From: JAQGMJ01 sp036271855
GTDB lineage: Bacteria > Pseudomonadota > Gammaproteobacteria > Burkholderiales > JAEUOS01
Direction: 5' to 3'
DNA length: 20,901 nt
Assembly (NCBI GenBank): GCA_036271855.1
Contig: DATAZV010000275.1
Coordinates: forward strand, 1-20,901
The translations under genes and the position numbers were made by a program. Positions 1 through 7,615 of this stretch are shown here, piece by piece (position 1 is the stretch's first letter; every line of letters begins with the position of its first letter). The notes beneath the pieces were generated by a model. That model did no database searches and had not been told where the DNA came from. It saw only the letters and a list, made by a program, of their open reading frames with translations.

Positions 1-11
1 TTTGTCTCCTA

Positions 12-44
12 AGGTTTTCCCGTATTCAGGAAAACCTGATTTTT
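12..44 (+). terminator. Weak hairpin with T-run at left edge
   Basis: A perfect 9-bp inverted repeat (12-20 with 29-37, arms AGGTTTTCC and GGAAAACCT) encloses an 8-base loop. Two bases later comes a run of five T (40-44) on the plus strand. This is the shape of an intrinsic terminator for transcription entering from the left. The stem has only four G-C pairs, and the structure overlaps the stop codon of the minus-strand gene that follows. On the minus strand no T-run follows, so it does not look like that gene's own terminator. It could be chance. Confidence 0.27.
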
Positions 45-1456
45 ATGCGATGGATCTTTTTCTCACCGGCCGAATTGGCCGTTGCCCCCTGCTCGCCCTC
101 GAACAGCAGGGAAGAAGTAGAGGCATCCCAGCGCATTGCCTGACCATTGTAAGGGTTACGCATTTCCGGACTTGCTTGTTGCACGAATGCGGCAACATCA
201 TCCAACGCGATGTTCCGCCGACGTAGCGCCGCCTGCAAGGTCACCAGCCGGATGTAACCGTCCAAGTCGTGGACGCGTTCGACATAGTTCATGTACAGGC
301 CGGGATCTTCACCTGTAGTGATCAATATTTTCCCCGCCGGGTTATGCAGATAATTCCAGGGCATGCCGACGAGTTCGGACGACCAATGGGCAAAGAACGC
401 CGCTAGGTCACGCTTGCGGCTTTCGACGGTTGCGCCGCTGCCATATCCTGCCTCGACACGCCGGCTCCAGTAGGGCGCGACCTCGTTGAGCGTCGCATTC
501 GGCAGGTAGCTCATGCGTCCCATGGGGTTGCCCATGGCCTTGTGCCACCAGCCAGACTGTTCATCGTTGGAGTCATCGGATGAATCCGCTCCCCGATTGG
601 CTTCCAGGGCCTGCAGGAAAACATGTGCCGTGAACAGGTTTTCCATCTGGAACACTTGGCGCATATCAGTCTCACGCAAATCCAGTGGCCTGAGAGCGCC
701 CGTCAGAACGGGTTCTTGCACTTTTGCAAGTGCCGGCCAATGCTCAATCGCCTCGCTCAATACTTGATAGTCCCGGCGCAGCATGGCAACAAAGATCATT
801 TTCGAAATCAGCATCCGGCTGCTTGCGAGGAGGCGCCGATGGACCCCGATCTCGCCGACTATCGCCTCCAATCCGGCTGCCGGATTGCCGCCGTCCATGT
901 CGTAGGCGGCGGATATCAGGCGCAATTCCCCGGCCTGGGTCATTCCCTGGTAATGCGGGAGCAGCATATGCGCGGAAAGAAACGGCGCTTCTTCAAAACC
1001 GGGCAACGAATTCAGTTGCGCATAACGCGTCTGCAGAATCTCGTGGCCGCTCATCCAGTCTGTAAACCCCTGCCGGTTTTTCAGATATCGATCGATGCAG
1101 TTCTCGCCCTGCATCGGGCAGCGCAGCTTGCCCCATTGCGCGCCGTCATTGAATAGCTCAGGAGGCGAGCTATAGTCCGAGCGAAGTGGATTCTCGGCAT
1201 ACTCGCGGTCGCGAACGGCTTGCAATTGCCGACCGGCCGTGAGGGCGTCTTCCTTCGTAGGGGCGTCTATTCCCAGCAGGACAAAGTAGCCATTACTTGC
1301 GTCTGGCACAGCAGGCTTGGGGATCGCGACCAGCTTTTGTGCCGCGGGCGACAAGGCTTCGTCGCTCCAATTGCCAAAAACAAAAATCAGCAACCCGATT
1401 GCCACTAGAAGAGAAAAACCAGAGACAAGTATCTTAAAAATGCGGCGCACTATCAT
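26..1456 (-). CDS. Membrane-anchored protein of unknown function
   Basis: I cannot assign a function. The product is 476 residues from the ATG at 1456; an in-frame TTG two codons upstream is less likely. Residues 9-29 form a hydrophobic segment after two Arg-rich turns, so it is probably a signal anchor with the rest in the periplasm. What can be seen: a motif NGYFVLLGIDAP at about 55-66, two cysteines at 113 and 120 (RCPMQGENC) that could form a disulfide outside the cytoplasm, and a C-terminal NPYNGQAMRWD followed by LLFEG. My impression is that this N-terminal and C-terminal motif pair occurs in conserved hypothetical proteins of Burkholderiales and Xanthomonadales, but this is recollection, not a search. 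Upstream of the ATG there is no clear Shine-Dalgarno. It is divergent from uvrD across about 500 bases of non-coding DNA and has no visible partner in the window. Confidence 0.72.
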   Translation of the reverse strand: MIVRRIFKILVSGFSLLVAIGLLIFVFGNWSDEALSPAAQKLVAIPKPAVPDASNGYFVLLGIDAPTKEDALTAGRQLQAVRDREYAENPLRSDYSSPPELFNDGAQWGKLRCPMQGENCIDRYLKNRQGFTDWMSGHEILQTRYAQLNSLPGFEEAPFLSAHMLLPHYQGMTQAGELRLISAAYDMDGGNPAAGLEAIVGEIGVHRRLLASSRMLISKMIFVAMLRRDYQVLSEAIEHWPALAKVQEPVLTGALRPLDLRETDMRQVFQMENLFTAHVFLQALEANRGADSSDDSNDEQSGWWHKAMGNPMGRMSYLPNATLNEVAPYWSRRVEAGYGSGATVESRKRDLAAFFAHWSSELVGMPWNYLHNPAGKILITTGEDPGLYMNYVERVHDLDGYIRLVTLQAALRRRNIALDDVAAFVQQASPEMRNPYNGQAMRWDASTSSLLFEGEQGATANSAGEKKIHRIKIRFS

Positions 1457-1763
1457 GGACAATTATTGGCTTGATTTGATATCCAGCGCGGTAGGCTGTT
1501 TTAATCGAGCGTGGCTAACAAGGATGCTCAGCGTTGATGGCCATGGGTAACCAAAGACGATGGCGACCACGACTGTTGTAGAACCTGATAAAACCTGAGA
1601 AATTTTCCATAAAACCAGCCCGGATCTTCAGAAATGACGGTAAATGATGGTGGTTTTCCGGAAATATTGTGCCAACGACCGTTCAATCACTTGGCTCGAG
1701 TCATAACTGTGTTCGCATCCAAGTGGCGGCGCCGCCAAACACAAACGTTGTAGGTTGCCGCGC

Positions 1764-1779
1764 CTGTTTGCCGTAACAG
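1764..1779. promoter_or_regulatory. LexA-like SOS box upstream of uvrD
   Basis: The sequence CTGTTTGCCGTAACAG fits the CTGT-N8-ACAG pattern recognised by LexA in Escherichia coli and many betaproteobacteria. The outer eight bases are perfect. The inner eight are not the AT-rich alternating spacer of strong boxes, so binding would be weaker. It lies 180 bases upstream of the uvrD start, and uvrD is a known SOS gene in E. coli. The same box could act on the divergent unknown gene. No clear promoter hexamer pair overlaps it, which is the main reason for doubt. Confidence 0.42.
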
Positions 1780-1925
1780 TTGAAATTCAATGCCGGCACG
1801 GAACTGAGGAGGCATGAAACAAGAAGTGGGCAAGGTTCGCTGGATGTATCAAGCATACGTGAACCAGACCACTAAGTGTGGTTGATTTAAGGGAGGAACG
1901 TACGAGGGAAAAGGCGTGAAACGAC

Positions 1926-1931
1926 TACAAT
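1926..1931 (+). promoter_or_regulatory. Possible -10 element for uvrD
   Basis: TACAAT differs from the TATAAT consensus at one base and would place the transcript start near 1938, about 20 bases before the uvrD ATG. No recognisable -35 hexamer lies 16-18 bases upstream (1903-1908 reads CGAGGG). The support is therefore one hexamer only. Confidence 0.23.
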
Positions 1932-1958
1932 GTGACCTGTGAAGAAACGCTCCTCCTG

Positions 1959-4139
1959 ATGTCGAATATCCTCGAAAACCTGAATCCCGAGCAACTCCAG
2001 GCGGTGACCCTGCCGCCGCAGTCGGCCCTGATCCTGGCCGGCGCCGGTTCCGGCAAGACGCGGGTGCTGACCACCCGCATCGCCTGGCTGATCCAGACCG
2101 GCCAGGCGCACCCGAACAACATTCTCGCCGTCACCTTTACCAACAAGGCGGCGCGCGAGATGATGCACCGGCTTTCCGCCTTGTTGCCGATCAACCTGCG
2201 CGGCATGTGGATCGGTACTTTTCACGGCCTGGCGAACCGCTTCCTGCGCGCGCATCACAAGGACGCCGGGCTGCCTTCACTGTTCGCGATCCTCGATTCG
2301 GCCGATCAACTTTCCGCCATCAAGCGCCTGTTGAAGGCGATGAACATCGACGACGAGAAATACCCGGCGAAAAACGCCATGTATTTCATCAACAGCTCGA
2401 AGGAGTCCGGGTTGCGCGCCAAGGACGTGCAGGTCAACGACGAGCACAACCGGCGCTTTGTCGAGATCTACGCGGCCTACGACGAGCAATGCCAGCGCGA
2501 AGGTGTTGTGGATTTCGCCGAGCTGCTGCTGCGCACCTACGAAACGCTGAAGCGCAACGAGCTGCTGCGCGCGCATTACCACGAGCGCTTTCGCCATATC
2601 CTGGTCGATGAGTTCCAGGACACCAACGAGCTGCAATACAAGTGGCTCAAGCTGCTCGGCGGCGCCGGGTTGCAGGACCAGAGCGCGGTGCTGGCGGTGG
2701 GCGACGACGACCAGTCGATCTACGCCTTTCGCGGTGCACGAGTCGGCAACATGCTGGACTTCGAGCGCGACTTTCACGTCGATATCCTGATCAAGCTGGA
2801 GCAGAACTACCGCTCGCACGGCAACATTCTCGACGCCGCCAACGCGCTGATCAAGAACAACGGCCAGCGACTCGGCAAGAACCTGTGGACCGACGCCGGC
2901 CACGGCGAGCCGGTGCGCGTGTTCGAAGCGCAGACCGATCTCGACGAGGCGCGCTGGCTGGTGCAGGAGATCAAGGCGCTGATCAACGATGGCTCGCGGC
3001 GCAGCGAGGTCGCGCTGCTGTACCGCTCCAACGCGCAGTCGCGGGTGATCGAGCAACTCCTGTTCGCCGAGGGCATTTCCTACAAGGTGTACGGCGGTTT
3101 GCGCTTTTTCGAGCGCGCGGAAGTCAAGCACGCGATTGCGTACTTGCGCCTGCTGGCCAATCCGGACGATGACACTTCCTATAACCGGGTGGTGAACTTC
3201 CCGACCCGCGGCATTGGCGCGCGTTCACTGGAACAACTCACCGACGTGGCGAGCCGGCGCGACATGGCCAATCCGGCGGGTATCTCGCTATACCGTGCGG
3301 TGCCGCTGCTGCAGGCAGGCAAGGCCGGCACTTCGCTGGCGGCCTTCAACAAGCTGGTCGACGACATGCGCACGGCCACCGAGCATTTGCCGCTGCCTGA
3401 AGTGATCGAGCACGTGATCGACCAGTCCGGCCTGCGCGCGCATTACAAAAACGAAAAGGAAGGCGCGGACCGCGTCGCCAACCTGGAAGAACTGATCGCC
3501 GCCGCCGCCAACTTCATCCAGGAAGATGAAGACAGCCTGGCGCAATTCCTCTCCCATGCGGCGCTGGAGTCGGGCGACAACCAGGCGGCCGAGGGCCAGG
3601 ACGCGGTGCAACTGATGACCATCCACTCCGCCAAGGGGCTGGAGTTCAACAACGTGTTCATCACCGGCCTGGAAGATGGCCTGTTTCCGCACGAAAACTC
3701 GATCATGGAGCGCGATGGCTTAGACGAGGAGCGGCGCCTGATGTACGTGGCGATCACCCGCGCGCGCCAGCGCCTCTACATGTCGTTCGCGCAGACCCGC
3801 ATGCTGCACGGCCAGACCCGCTACAGCATGAAGTCGCGCTTTTTTGAGGAACTGCCGGAAGCGGTGATAAAGTGGCTCACCCCCAAGGTGGCGCCGCGCG
3901 CCCGCATGTGGCAGGGCGACGACGATTTTGCCCCGGCGGCCATGCCGGCCTACGCCAAGGCCAAGCAGGCGGAAGACACCGGCTTTCGCATCGGCCAGAA
4001 CGTGAAGCATGCCAAGTTCGGCACCGGGGTGATCGTCAACGCCGAGGGAGGCGGGCCGGAGGCCAGGTTGCAGGTGAACTTCGGGCGCAACGGGGTGAAG
4101 TGGCTGGCGCTGGCGTATGCGAAGCTGGAGAAGGTGTAG
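1959..4139 (+). CDS. uvrD: UvrD/PcrA-type superfamily 1 DNA helicase
   Basis: This is a 3'-5' ATP-dependent DNA helicase of nucleotide excision and mismatch repair, 726 residues. All SF1A motifs are present in order: Walker A GAGSGKT (28-34), GTFHGLANRFLRAH (motif Ia/Ib region), Walker B VDEFQD with D217-E218, GDDDQSIYAFRGA (motif III), EQNYRS (motif IV), TIHSAKGLEF (motif V) and VAITRARQR from residue 597 (motif VI). The last 60 residues, from about GFRIGQNVKHAKFGTG, form the Tudor-like tail of UvrD/PcrA that binds RNA polymerase. The ATG at 1959 was chosen because MSNILENLNPEQLQAVTLP matches the usual family N-terminus; the frame stays open to a GTG at 1932. No Shine-Dalgarno precedes the ATG: the bases before it read CTCCTCCTG. 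UvrD rather than Rep is favoured by the N-terminus and tail. Confidence 0.95.
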   Translation: MSNILENLNPEQLQAVTLPPQSALILAGAGSGKTRVLTTRIAWLIQTGQAHPNNILAVTFTNKAAREMMHRLSALLPINLRGMWIGTFHGLANRFLRAHHKDAGLPSLFAILDSADQLSAIKRLLKAMNIDDEKYPAKNAMYFINSSKESGLRAKDVQVNDEHNRRFVEIYAAYDEQCQREGVVDFAELLLRTYETLKRNELLRAHYHERFRHILVDEFQDTNELQYKWLKLLGGAGLQDQSAVLAVGDDDQSIYAFRGARVGNMLDFERDFHVDILIKLEQNYRSHGNILDAANALIKNNGQRLGKNLWTDAGHGEPVRVFEAQTDLDEARWLVQEIKALINDGSRRSEVALLYRSNAQSRVIEQLLFAEGISYKVYGGLRFFERAEVKHAIAYLRLLANPDDDTSYNRVVNFPTRGIGARSLEQLTDVASRRDMANPAGISLYRAVPLLQAGKAGTSLAAFNKLVDDMRTATEHLPLPEVIEHVIDQSGLRAHYKNEKEGADRVANLEELIAAAANFIQEDEDSLAQFLSHAALESGDNQAAEGQDAVQLMTIHSAKGLEFNNVFITGLEDGLFPHENSIMERDGLDEERRLMYVAITRARQRLYMSFAQTRMLHGQTRYSMKSRFFEELPEAVIKWLTPKVAPRARMWQGDDDFAPAAMPAYAKAKQAEDTGFRIGQNVKHAKFGTGVIVNAEGGGPEARLQVNFGRNGVKWLALAYAKLEKV

Positions 4140-4185
4140 GGCGCACGAGTCGCGGTCGCCCCGCAGCCAGTCGCAATCCCTTACT

Positions 4186-4262
4186 CCGTTCGCGGTGAGC
4201 CTGTCGAACCGTGTGTGGACCACCGAGGGGCACACATCCTTCGACAAGCTCAGGACGAACGG
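4186..4262. repeat. Large imperfect palindrome, REP-like
   Basis: Two 25-base arms (4186-4210 and 4238-4262) are inverted copies with 19 matches. The right arm contains TTCGACAAGCTCAGG. Inside them is a second perfect pairing, TGTGTG (4212-4217) with CACACA (4231-4236), around a 13-base loop. The TTCGACAAGCTCAGG core is a pattern I recall from dispersed intergenic palindromes of many beta- and gammaproteobacteria, so this is probably one member of a genome-wide family. It sits between the convergent ends of uvrD and the dehydrogenase gene and could serve as a bidirectional transcription block. There is no second copy in this window. Confidence 0.75.
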
Positions 4263-4322
4263 TTGAGGGGCGCCACTATCCGTTAAAGCGGAGCCGCCAG
4301 TGATTGCACCGTGAAGCCGGAA

Positions 4323-5207
4323 TCAATCTGGGTTGTAGTGCTTGTACAGCGCCTGCGTGCCCTTGCGGCCATAGCCTTTTTTCGCCAGGGCTTCGAGCTT
4401 GGACTTGGCCAGTTGCAGCGAATCCAGTTTGGTGTCGAAGGACGCTGCCTCTTCGGTGGCTATCGTCAGGTCCTTGATGAAGTGCTCCATGAAAAAGCCC
4501 GGCTCGAAGTTGCCTTCGAGCATGCGGTTGCCCAGCACATTCAACTGAAAGCTGGCGGCGGCGCCGCCGCCTATGCACTTGAGTACCTCGACCGGGTCCA
4601 GGCCGGTGCGCTTGGCGTAACTGATGCCTTCGGCCACGCCGGTCAAGGTCGAGGCGATGATGATCTGGTTGCACATCTTGGTGTGCTGGCCGGCCCCAGG
4701 GCCGCCCAGCAGCATGATGTTGGCGCCCATCAACTGGAAGACCGGCAGGGCGGCATCAAAGGCGGCCTTGTCGCCGCCGACCATGATGGAAAGCTTGGCG
4801 TCGCGCGCGCCAACATCCCCGCCGGACACCGGGGCATCGAGTGAGCTGACGCCCTTTTTCGCGGCGGCCTCGGCGATGCGCTTGGCCAGGGCCGGGCTGG
4901 AGGTGGTCATGTCGATCAGGATGGCACCCTTCTTCGCGCGCTCGACGATGCCGCCGGCGCCAAGGTAGGTTTCTTCCACATCCTTCGGAAAGCCGACCAT
5001 GCTGATGACCACGTCGCTTTCGGCCGCCACCGCACCGGGTGACTCGTGCCAGGTGGCGCCGCCGGCGACGAGGGCATCGGTTTTGGCTTTGGTGCGGTTG
5101 TAGACGTGCAGCTTGAAGCCGGCCGCCTGCAGGTGGCGCGCCATGTGGCCGCCCATGATGCCAGTACCGATGAAGCCGATTTGCGTGCTGTCTTTGCTGA
5201 TTGCCAT
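4323..5207 (-). CDS. NAD(P)-dependent beta-hydroxyacid dehydrogenase
   Basis: A 294-residue enzyme of the 3-hydroxyisobutyrate dehydrogenase / tartronate semialdehyde reductase family, which interconverts beta-hydroxy acids and their aldehydes in the cytoplasm. Visible features: Rossmann GTGIMG (14-19); NRT at 37-39, where Arg favours NADP(H); the substrate-binding signature DAPVSGGDVGARDAKLSIMVGG (124-145); and the catalytic lysine in GAGQHTKMCNQ (K177). The C-terminal half is the helical domain typical of the family. Which substrate it uses (3-hydroxyisobutyrate, tartronate semialdehyde, glyoxylate or succinic semialdehyde) cannot be read from sequence alone. An AAGGA Shine-Dalgarno lies about 8 bases before the ATG. 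It starts 38 bases after the DUF58 gene on the same strand and may be cotranscribed, although its function has no obvious link to that cluster. Confidence 0.9.
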   Translation of the reverse strand: MAISKDSTQIGFIGTGIMGGHMARHLQAAGFKLHVYNRTKAKTDALVAGGATWHESPGAVAAESDVVISMVGFPKDVEETYLGAGGIVERAKKGAILIDMTTSSPALAKRIAEAAAKKGVSSLDAPVSGGDVGARDAKLSIMVGGDKAAFDAALPVFQLMGANIMLLGGPGAGQHTKMCNQIIIASTLTGVAEGISYAKRTGLDPVEVLKCIGGGAAASFQLNVLGNRMLEGNFEPGFFMEHFIKDLTIATEEAASFDTKLDSLQLAKSKLEALAKKGYGRKGTQALYKHYNPD

Positions 5208-5245
5208 GATGTGATTCCTTTTTGTCTACCTTCTATGTTGCTACT

Positions 5246-6562
5246 TTACAGCCGCCCGGCGCGCTTGATGTCGAGATAGCGGTTGACCAGCGCGATGGGA
5301 AGTTTTTGCGGTTCGACGTCCAGTACCATGGCGCCGCTGCGTTCGATGCGCTTGAGTGCCCGCTGGCGCTCGAAGGCATAGTCGACGGCGGCGACGTGGG
5401 TGACGGCACTGTCGAGGTCGCGCACCTTGGCGTGCAGCTTTTCATCCAGGGTGGGTTCGCGCAGCGAGGCAAACAACACCAGGTGGCGCTCGGTGAGCAG
5501 GCGCAGGGCTGGAGCCAGGGTTTCGTCGTCTTCGTCGCGCAGGTTGGAGAGGATGATCACCAGCGCCCGGCGCCGCAGGCGCGCGGAGAGATTGACGGCG
5601 GCCTGGGTGTAGTCGGGCACGTCCAGGCTGGGCTGCACATCGTACAGGCCGTTGAGCAGCACGCTGACGGCGGCGCCGGACTTGCGCGGGGCGGCGAAGC
5701 GCGGGGTTTCGGTGGCGAAGGTGAGGTAGCCCACCGCGTCGCCCTGGCGCAGCGAGACGTAGCCCAGCAGCAGCGCGGCATTGAGCACATGGTCGAAATG
5801 CGTGAGGTGGGTGGCCGAGAGGTCGGTGGCGCTCATGCGCCGGCCGCAGTCGATCAGGAACACGATGTGCTGGTCGCGCTCGTCGCGGTATTCGCGCGAG
5901 ATCAGCTTGCGCATGCGCGAGGTGGCGTTCCAGTCGACCTGGCGCTGGCTGTCGCCTTCGCGGTACTCGCGCAACTGGTGAAAGTCCATGCCCTCGCCGC
6001 GGCGCCGACGCAGCAGCACGCCGATCTGCGACAGGCGGTTGTCGGTGGCGAGCAAGGCGTAGCCGGAGATGGCAGCGAAGTTGGGGAAGACCCGTACCGT
6101 TTGCGGCTCGCCCAGGGCGACCTTGCGTTCCCACAGGCGCATCGGCGAGACGACGCGCACGTCGCACTGGCCGAAGGCGAGGTCGCCACGGCGGATCGGC
6201 GTGTAGCGGTAGGCGATTTGCGCGCTGCGCTCGTTGGGCAGCGCCAGCGCCAGGGGCAGCAGCTCGACAATGCCGGCCTGCGGATGATGGTCGTAGAGCG
6301 AAAGGCGCAGGCCGCGGCCGCTGTGGTTGACCAGGCGTAGCGGCACCTCCTTGGGCACGCCCACCGGCCAGGAGGCGGGGACCACGCGTTCCAGGCTCAG
6401 GTTCAGGGGCCTTCTTGCCAGCATCCAGTCGGCCACCAGGGCAATACCCAGCAGGCCGCCGGCGATCTGCCAGGGCAGGAGGGCGGGCGGCCACAGCGAG
6501 GCGGCAATGCCCAGCAGCAGCCAGGCAAAGGCATAGGCGATGGCGGAAGAGCCGGGACGCAT
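5246..6562 (-). CDS. DUF58 protein of the MoxR cluster
   Basis: A 438-residue DUF58 protein. Residues about 7-50 contain two hydrophobic segments that anchor it in the inner membrane. The DUF58 signature, with GEGMDF, REYREGDSQRQVDWNATSR (about 189-216) and KLISREYRDE, is intact. The following VFLIDCGRRM begins a von Willebrand factor A-like fold, which is known for this family from structure-based comparisons. DUF58 genes are typically next to moxR, and the products are thought to be partners or clients of the ATPase. The ATG at 6562 was chosen over an in-frame TTG one codon upstream; no Shine-Dalgarno is visible. It starts 37 bases after moxR ends. This cluster has no separate Bat-type von Willebrand protein, so DUF58 is the only protein of that type here. 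The biochemical activity is unknown. Confidence 0.9.
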   Translation of the reverse strand: MRPGSSAIAYAFAWLLLGIAASLWPPALLPWQIAGGLLGIALVADWMLARRPLNLSLERVVPASWPVGVPKEVPLRLVNHSGRGLRLSLYDHHPQAGIVELLPLALALPNERSAQIAYRYTPIRRGDLAFGQCDVRVVSPMRLWERKVALGEPQTVRVFPNFAAISGYALLATDNRLSQIGVLLRRRRGEGMDFHQLREYREGDSQRQVDWNATSRMRKLISREYRDERDQHIVFLIDCGRRMSATDLSATHLTHFDHVLNAALLLGYVSLRQGDAVGYLTFATETPRFAAPRKSGAAVSVLLNGLYDVQPSLDVPDYTQAAVNLSARLRRRALVIILSNLRDEDDETLAPALRLLTERHLVLFASLREPTLDEKLHAKVRDLDSAVTHVAAVDYAFERQRALKRIERSGAMVLDVEPQKLPIALVNRYLDIKRAGRL

Positions 6563-6599
6563 CAATTAATCAACGGCAATGGTTCTGGGTTGCATCGAT

Positions 6600-7574
6600 T
6601 CACTGGCGCGGCGCCGGCACCTGCTCCAGCAAGGCCAGCACCAGGCTGTCGCTGCCGCGGCCCTCGATTTCCAGCTCCGGCGCGGCGGCGATGCGATGGC
6701 GTAGCGCCGGCAGGGCCGCGCGCTTCACGTCATCCGGCGTGACATAGGGGCGGCCGGCCATCAGGGCGAAGCCGCGCGCGGCGCGCACCAGGGCAATCGC
6801 CCCGCGCGGCCCGGCGCCGGCGGCGATGCCGGGAAATTCGCGGGTCTTGCGCGCCAGGCGCACGGCGTAGTCCAGCACCTGCTCATCGACGTCGACATTG
6901 GCGCCGTATTGCTGCAGGCCGGTGATGGTGGCGGGCTTGATCAGGGTCTGCACCGCGTCCACCGCCAGCTTGTCGCCGACCTTGCCCTGGGTAACGGCGC
7001 GGGTCATCGCCACTTCCTCGGCGTGGGCCGGGTAGTCGATGCGCACCTTGAGCAGGAAGCGGTCGAGCTGGGCTTCGGGCAGGGGGTAGGTGCCTTCCTG
7101 CTCGACCGGGTTTTGCGTGGCCAGCACCATGAAGGGCAGGGGCAGGATGTGCGGCGTGCCTTCGATGGTGACTTGCCCCTCCTGCATCACTTCGAGCAGG
7201 GCGGCCTGGGTCTTGGCCGGGGCGCGGTTGATTTCGTCGGCCAGCAGCAGGTTGGTGAACACCGGGCCCTTGCGGGTGGAAAACTGGCCGCTGGCGGGGT
7301 CGTAGATGGTGTGGCCGGTGACATCCGATGGCATCAGGTCGGGGGTGAACTGGATGCGCCCGAAGCTGCCGTCGAAAGTCTTGGCCAGCGCGCGCACCAG
7401 CAGGGTTTTGCCGAGTCCCGGCACGCCTTCGACCAGGACGTGGCCGGCGGCGATCAGGGCGACGAGCACCTGCTCGATGACGGCGGTCTGGCCGACCACG
7501 GCATTGGCGATCTGGTCGCGCATGGCTTGCAGCACGCGCGAGCTTTGGGAGAGTTGGTCTTCGGTGAGTGCCAT
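6600..7574 (-). CDS. MoxR-family AAA+ ATPase
   Basis: A 324-residue cytoplasmic AAA+ ATPase of the MoxR class. Seen directly: Walker A GVPGLGKT (50-57), Walker B LLLADEINR (D113-E114), sensor 1 region ATQNPVEQEGTYPLPEAQLDRF, and an arginine-rich segment near GPRGAIALVRAARGFALMAGRPYVTPDDV in the lid domain. MoxR proteins are considered chaperones that remodel or insert metal into partner proteins carrying von Willebrand A or related domains; the DUF58 protein encoded immediately downstream is the expected partner. An AGGA Shine-Dalgarno lies about six bases before the ATG. The gene is 41 bases downstream of the DUF4350 gene and belongs to the same apparent operon. Length is normal for the family. 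Confidence 0.95.
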   Translation of the reverse strand: MALTEDQLSQSSRVLQAMRDQIANAVVGQTAVIEQVLVALIAAGHVLVEGVPGLGKTLLVRALAKTFDGSFGRIQFTPDLMPSDVTGHTIYDPASGQFSTRKGPVFTNLLLADEINRAPAKTQAALLEVMQEGQVTIEGTPHILPLPFMVLATQNPVEQEGTYPLPEAQLDRFLLKVRIDYPAHAEEVAMTRAVTQGKVGDKLAVDAVQTLIKPATITGLQQYGANVDVDEQVLDYAVRLARKTREFPGIAAGAGPRGAIALVRAARGFALMAGRPYVTPDDVKRAALPALRHRIAAAPELEIEGRGSDSLVLALLEQVPAPRQ

Positions 7575-7615
7575 GGGATGTCCTGTAGGGTCAGGTATTT
7601 GCGTTATTGGTCGGG

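Larger units (their letters stand above)
1457..1958. other. AT-richer intergenic region, no protein gene
   Basis: This stretch lies between two divergent start codons. A hand count of 1561-1680 gives 54 G+C in 120 bases, well below the coding sequence to the right. No transposase remnant, tRNA or long reading frame was recognised. It does hold a LexA-like box (1764-1779), a 14-bp palindrome (1724-1737), a 23-codon frame with an upstream GAGGAGG (1814-1885) and a TACAAT hexamer (1926-1931). These are discussed separately. The length suggests a complex control region or leftover horizontally acquired DNA. Confidence 0.6.

Noticed and set aside
1724..1737. 14-bp palindrome TGGCGGCGCCGCCA
   Set aside because: It is perfect but consists of simple GGC/GCC units, is not placed at a recognisable promoter and has no T-run. 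Too little to call an operator or terminator.
1457..1958. Remnant insertion sequence or phage attachment site
   Set aside because: The DNA is AT-richer, but I found no terminal inverted repeats, no flanking target duplication and no transposase or integrase frame.
4186..4262. CRISPR repeat or transposon end
   Set aside because: There is a single copy, with no spaced repeats and no cas or transposase gene nearby. A REP-like palindrome explains it better.
5222..6340. Plus-strand open frame of 372 codons opposite the DUF58 gene
   Set aside because: No recognisable motif and biased composition; the minus-strand DUF58 signature is unambiguous.
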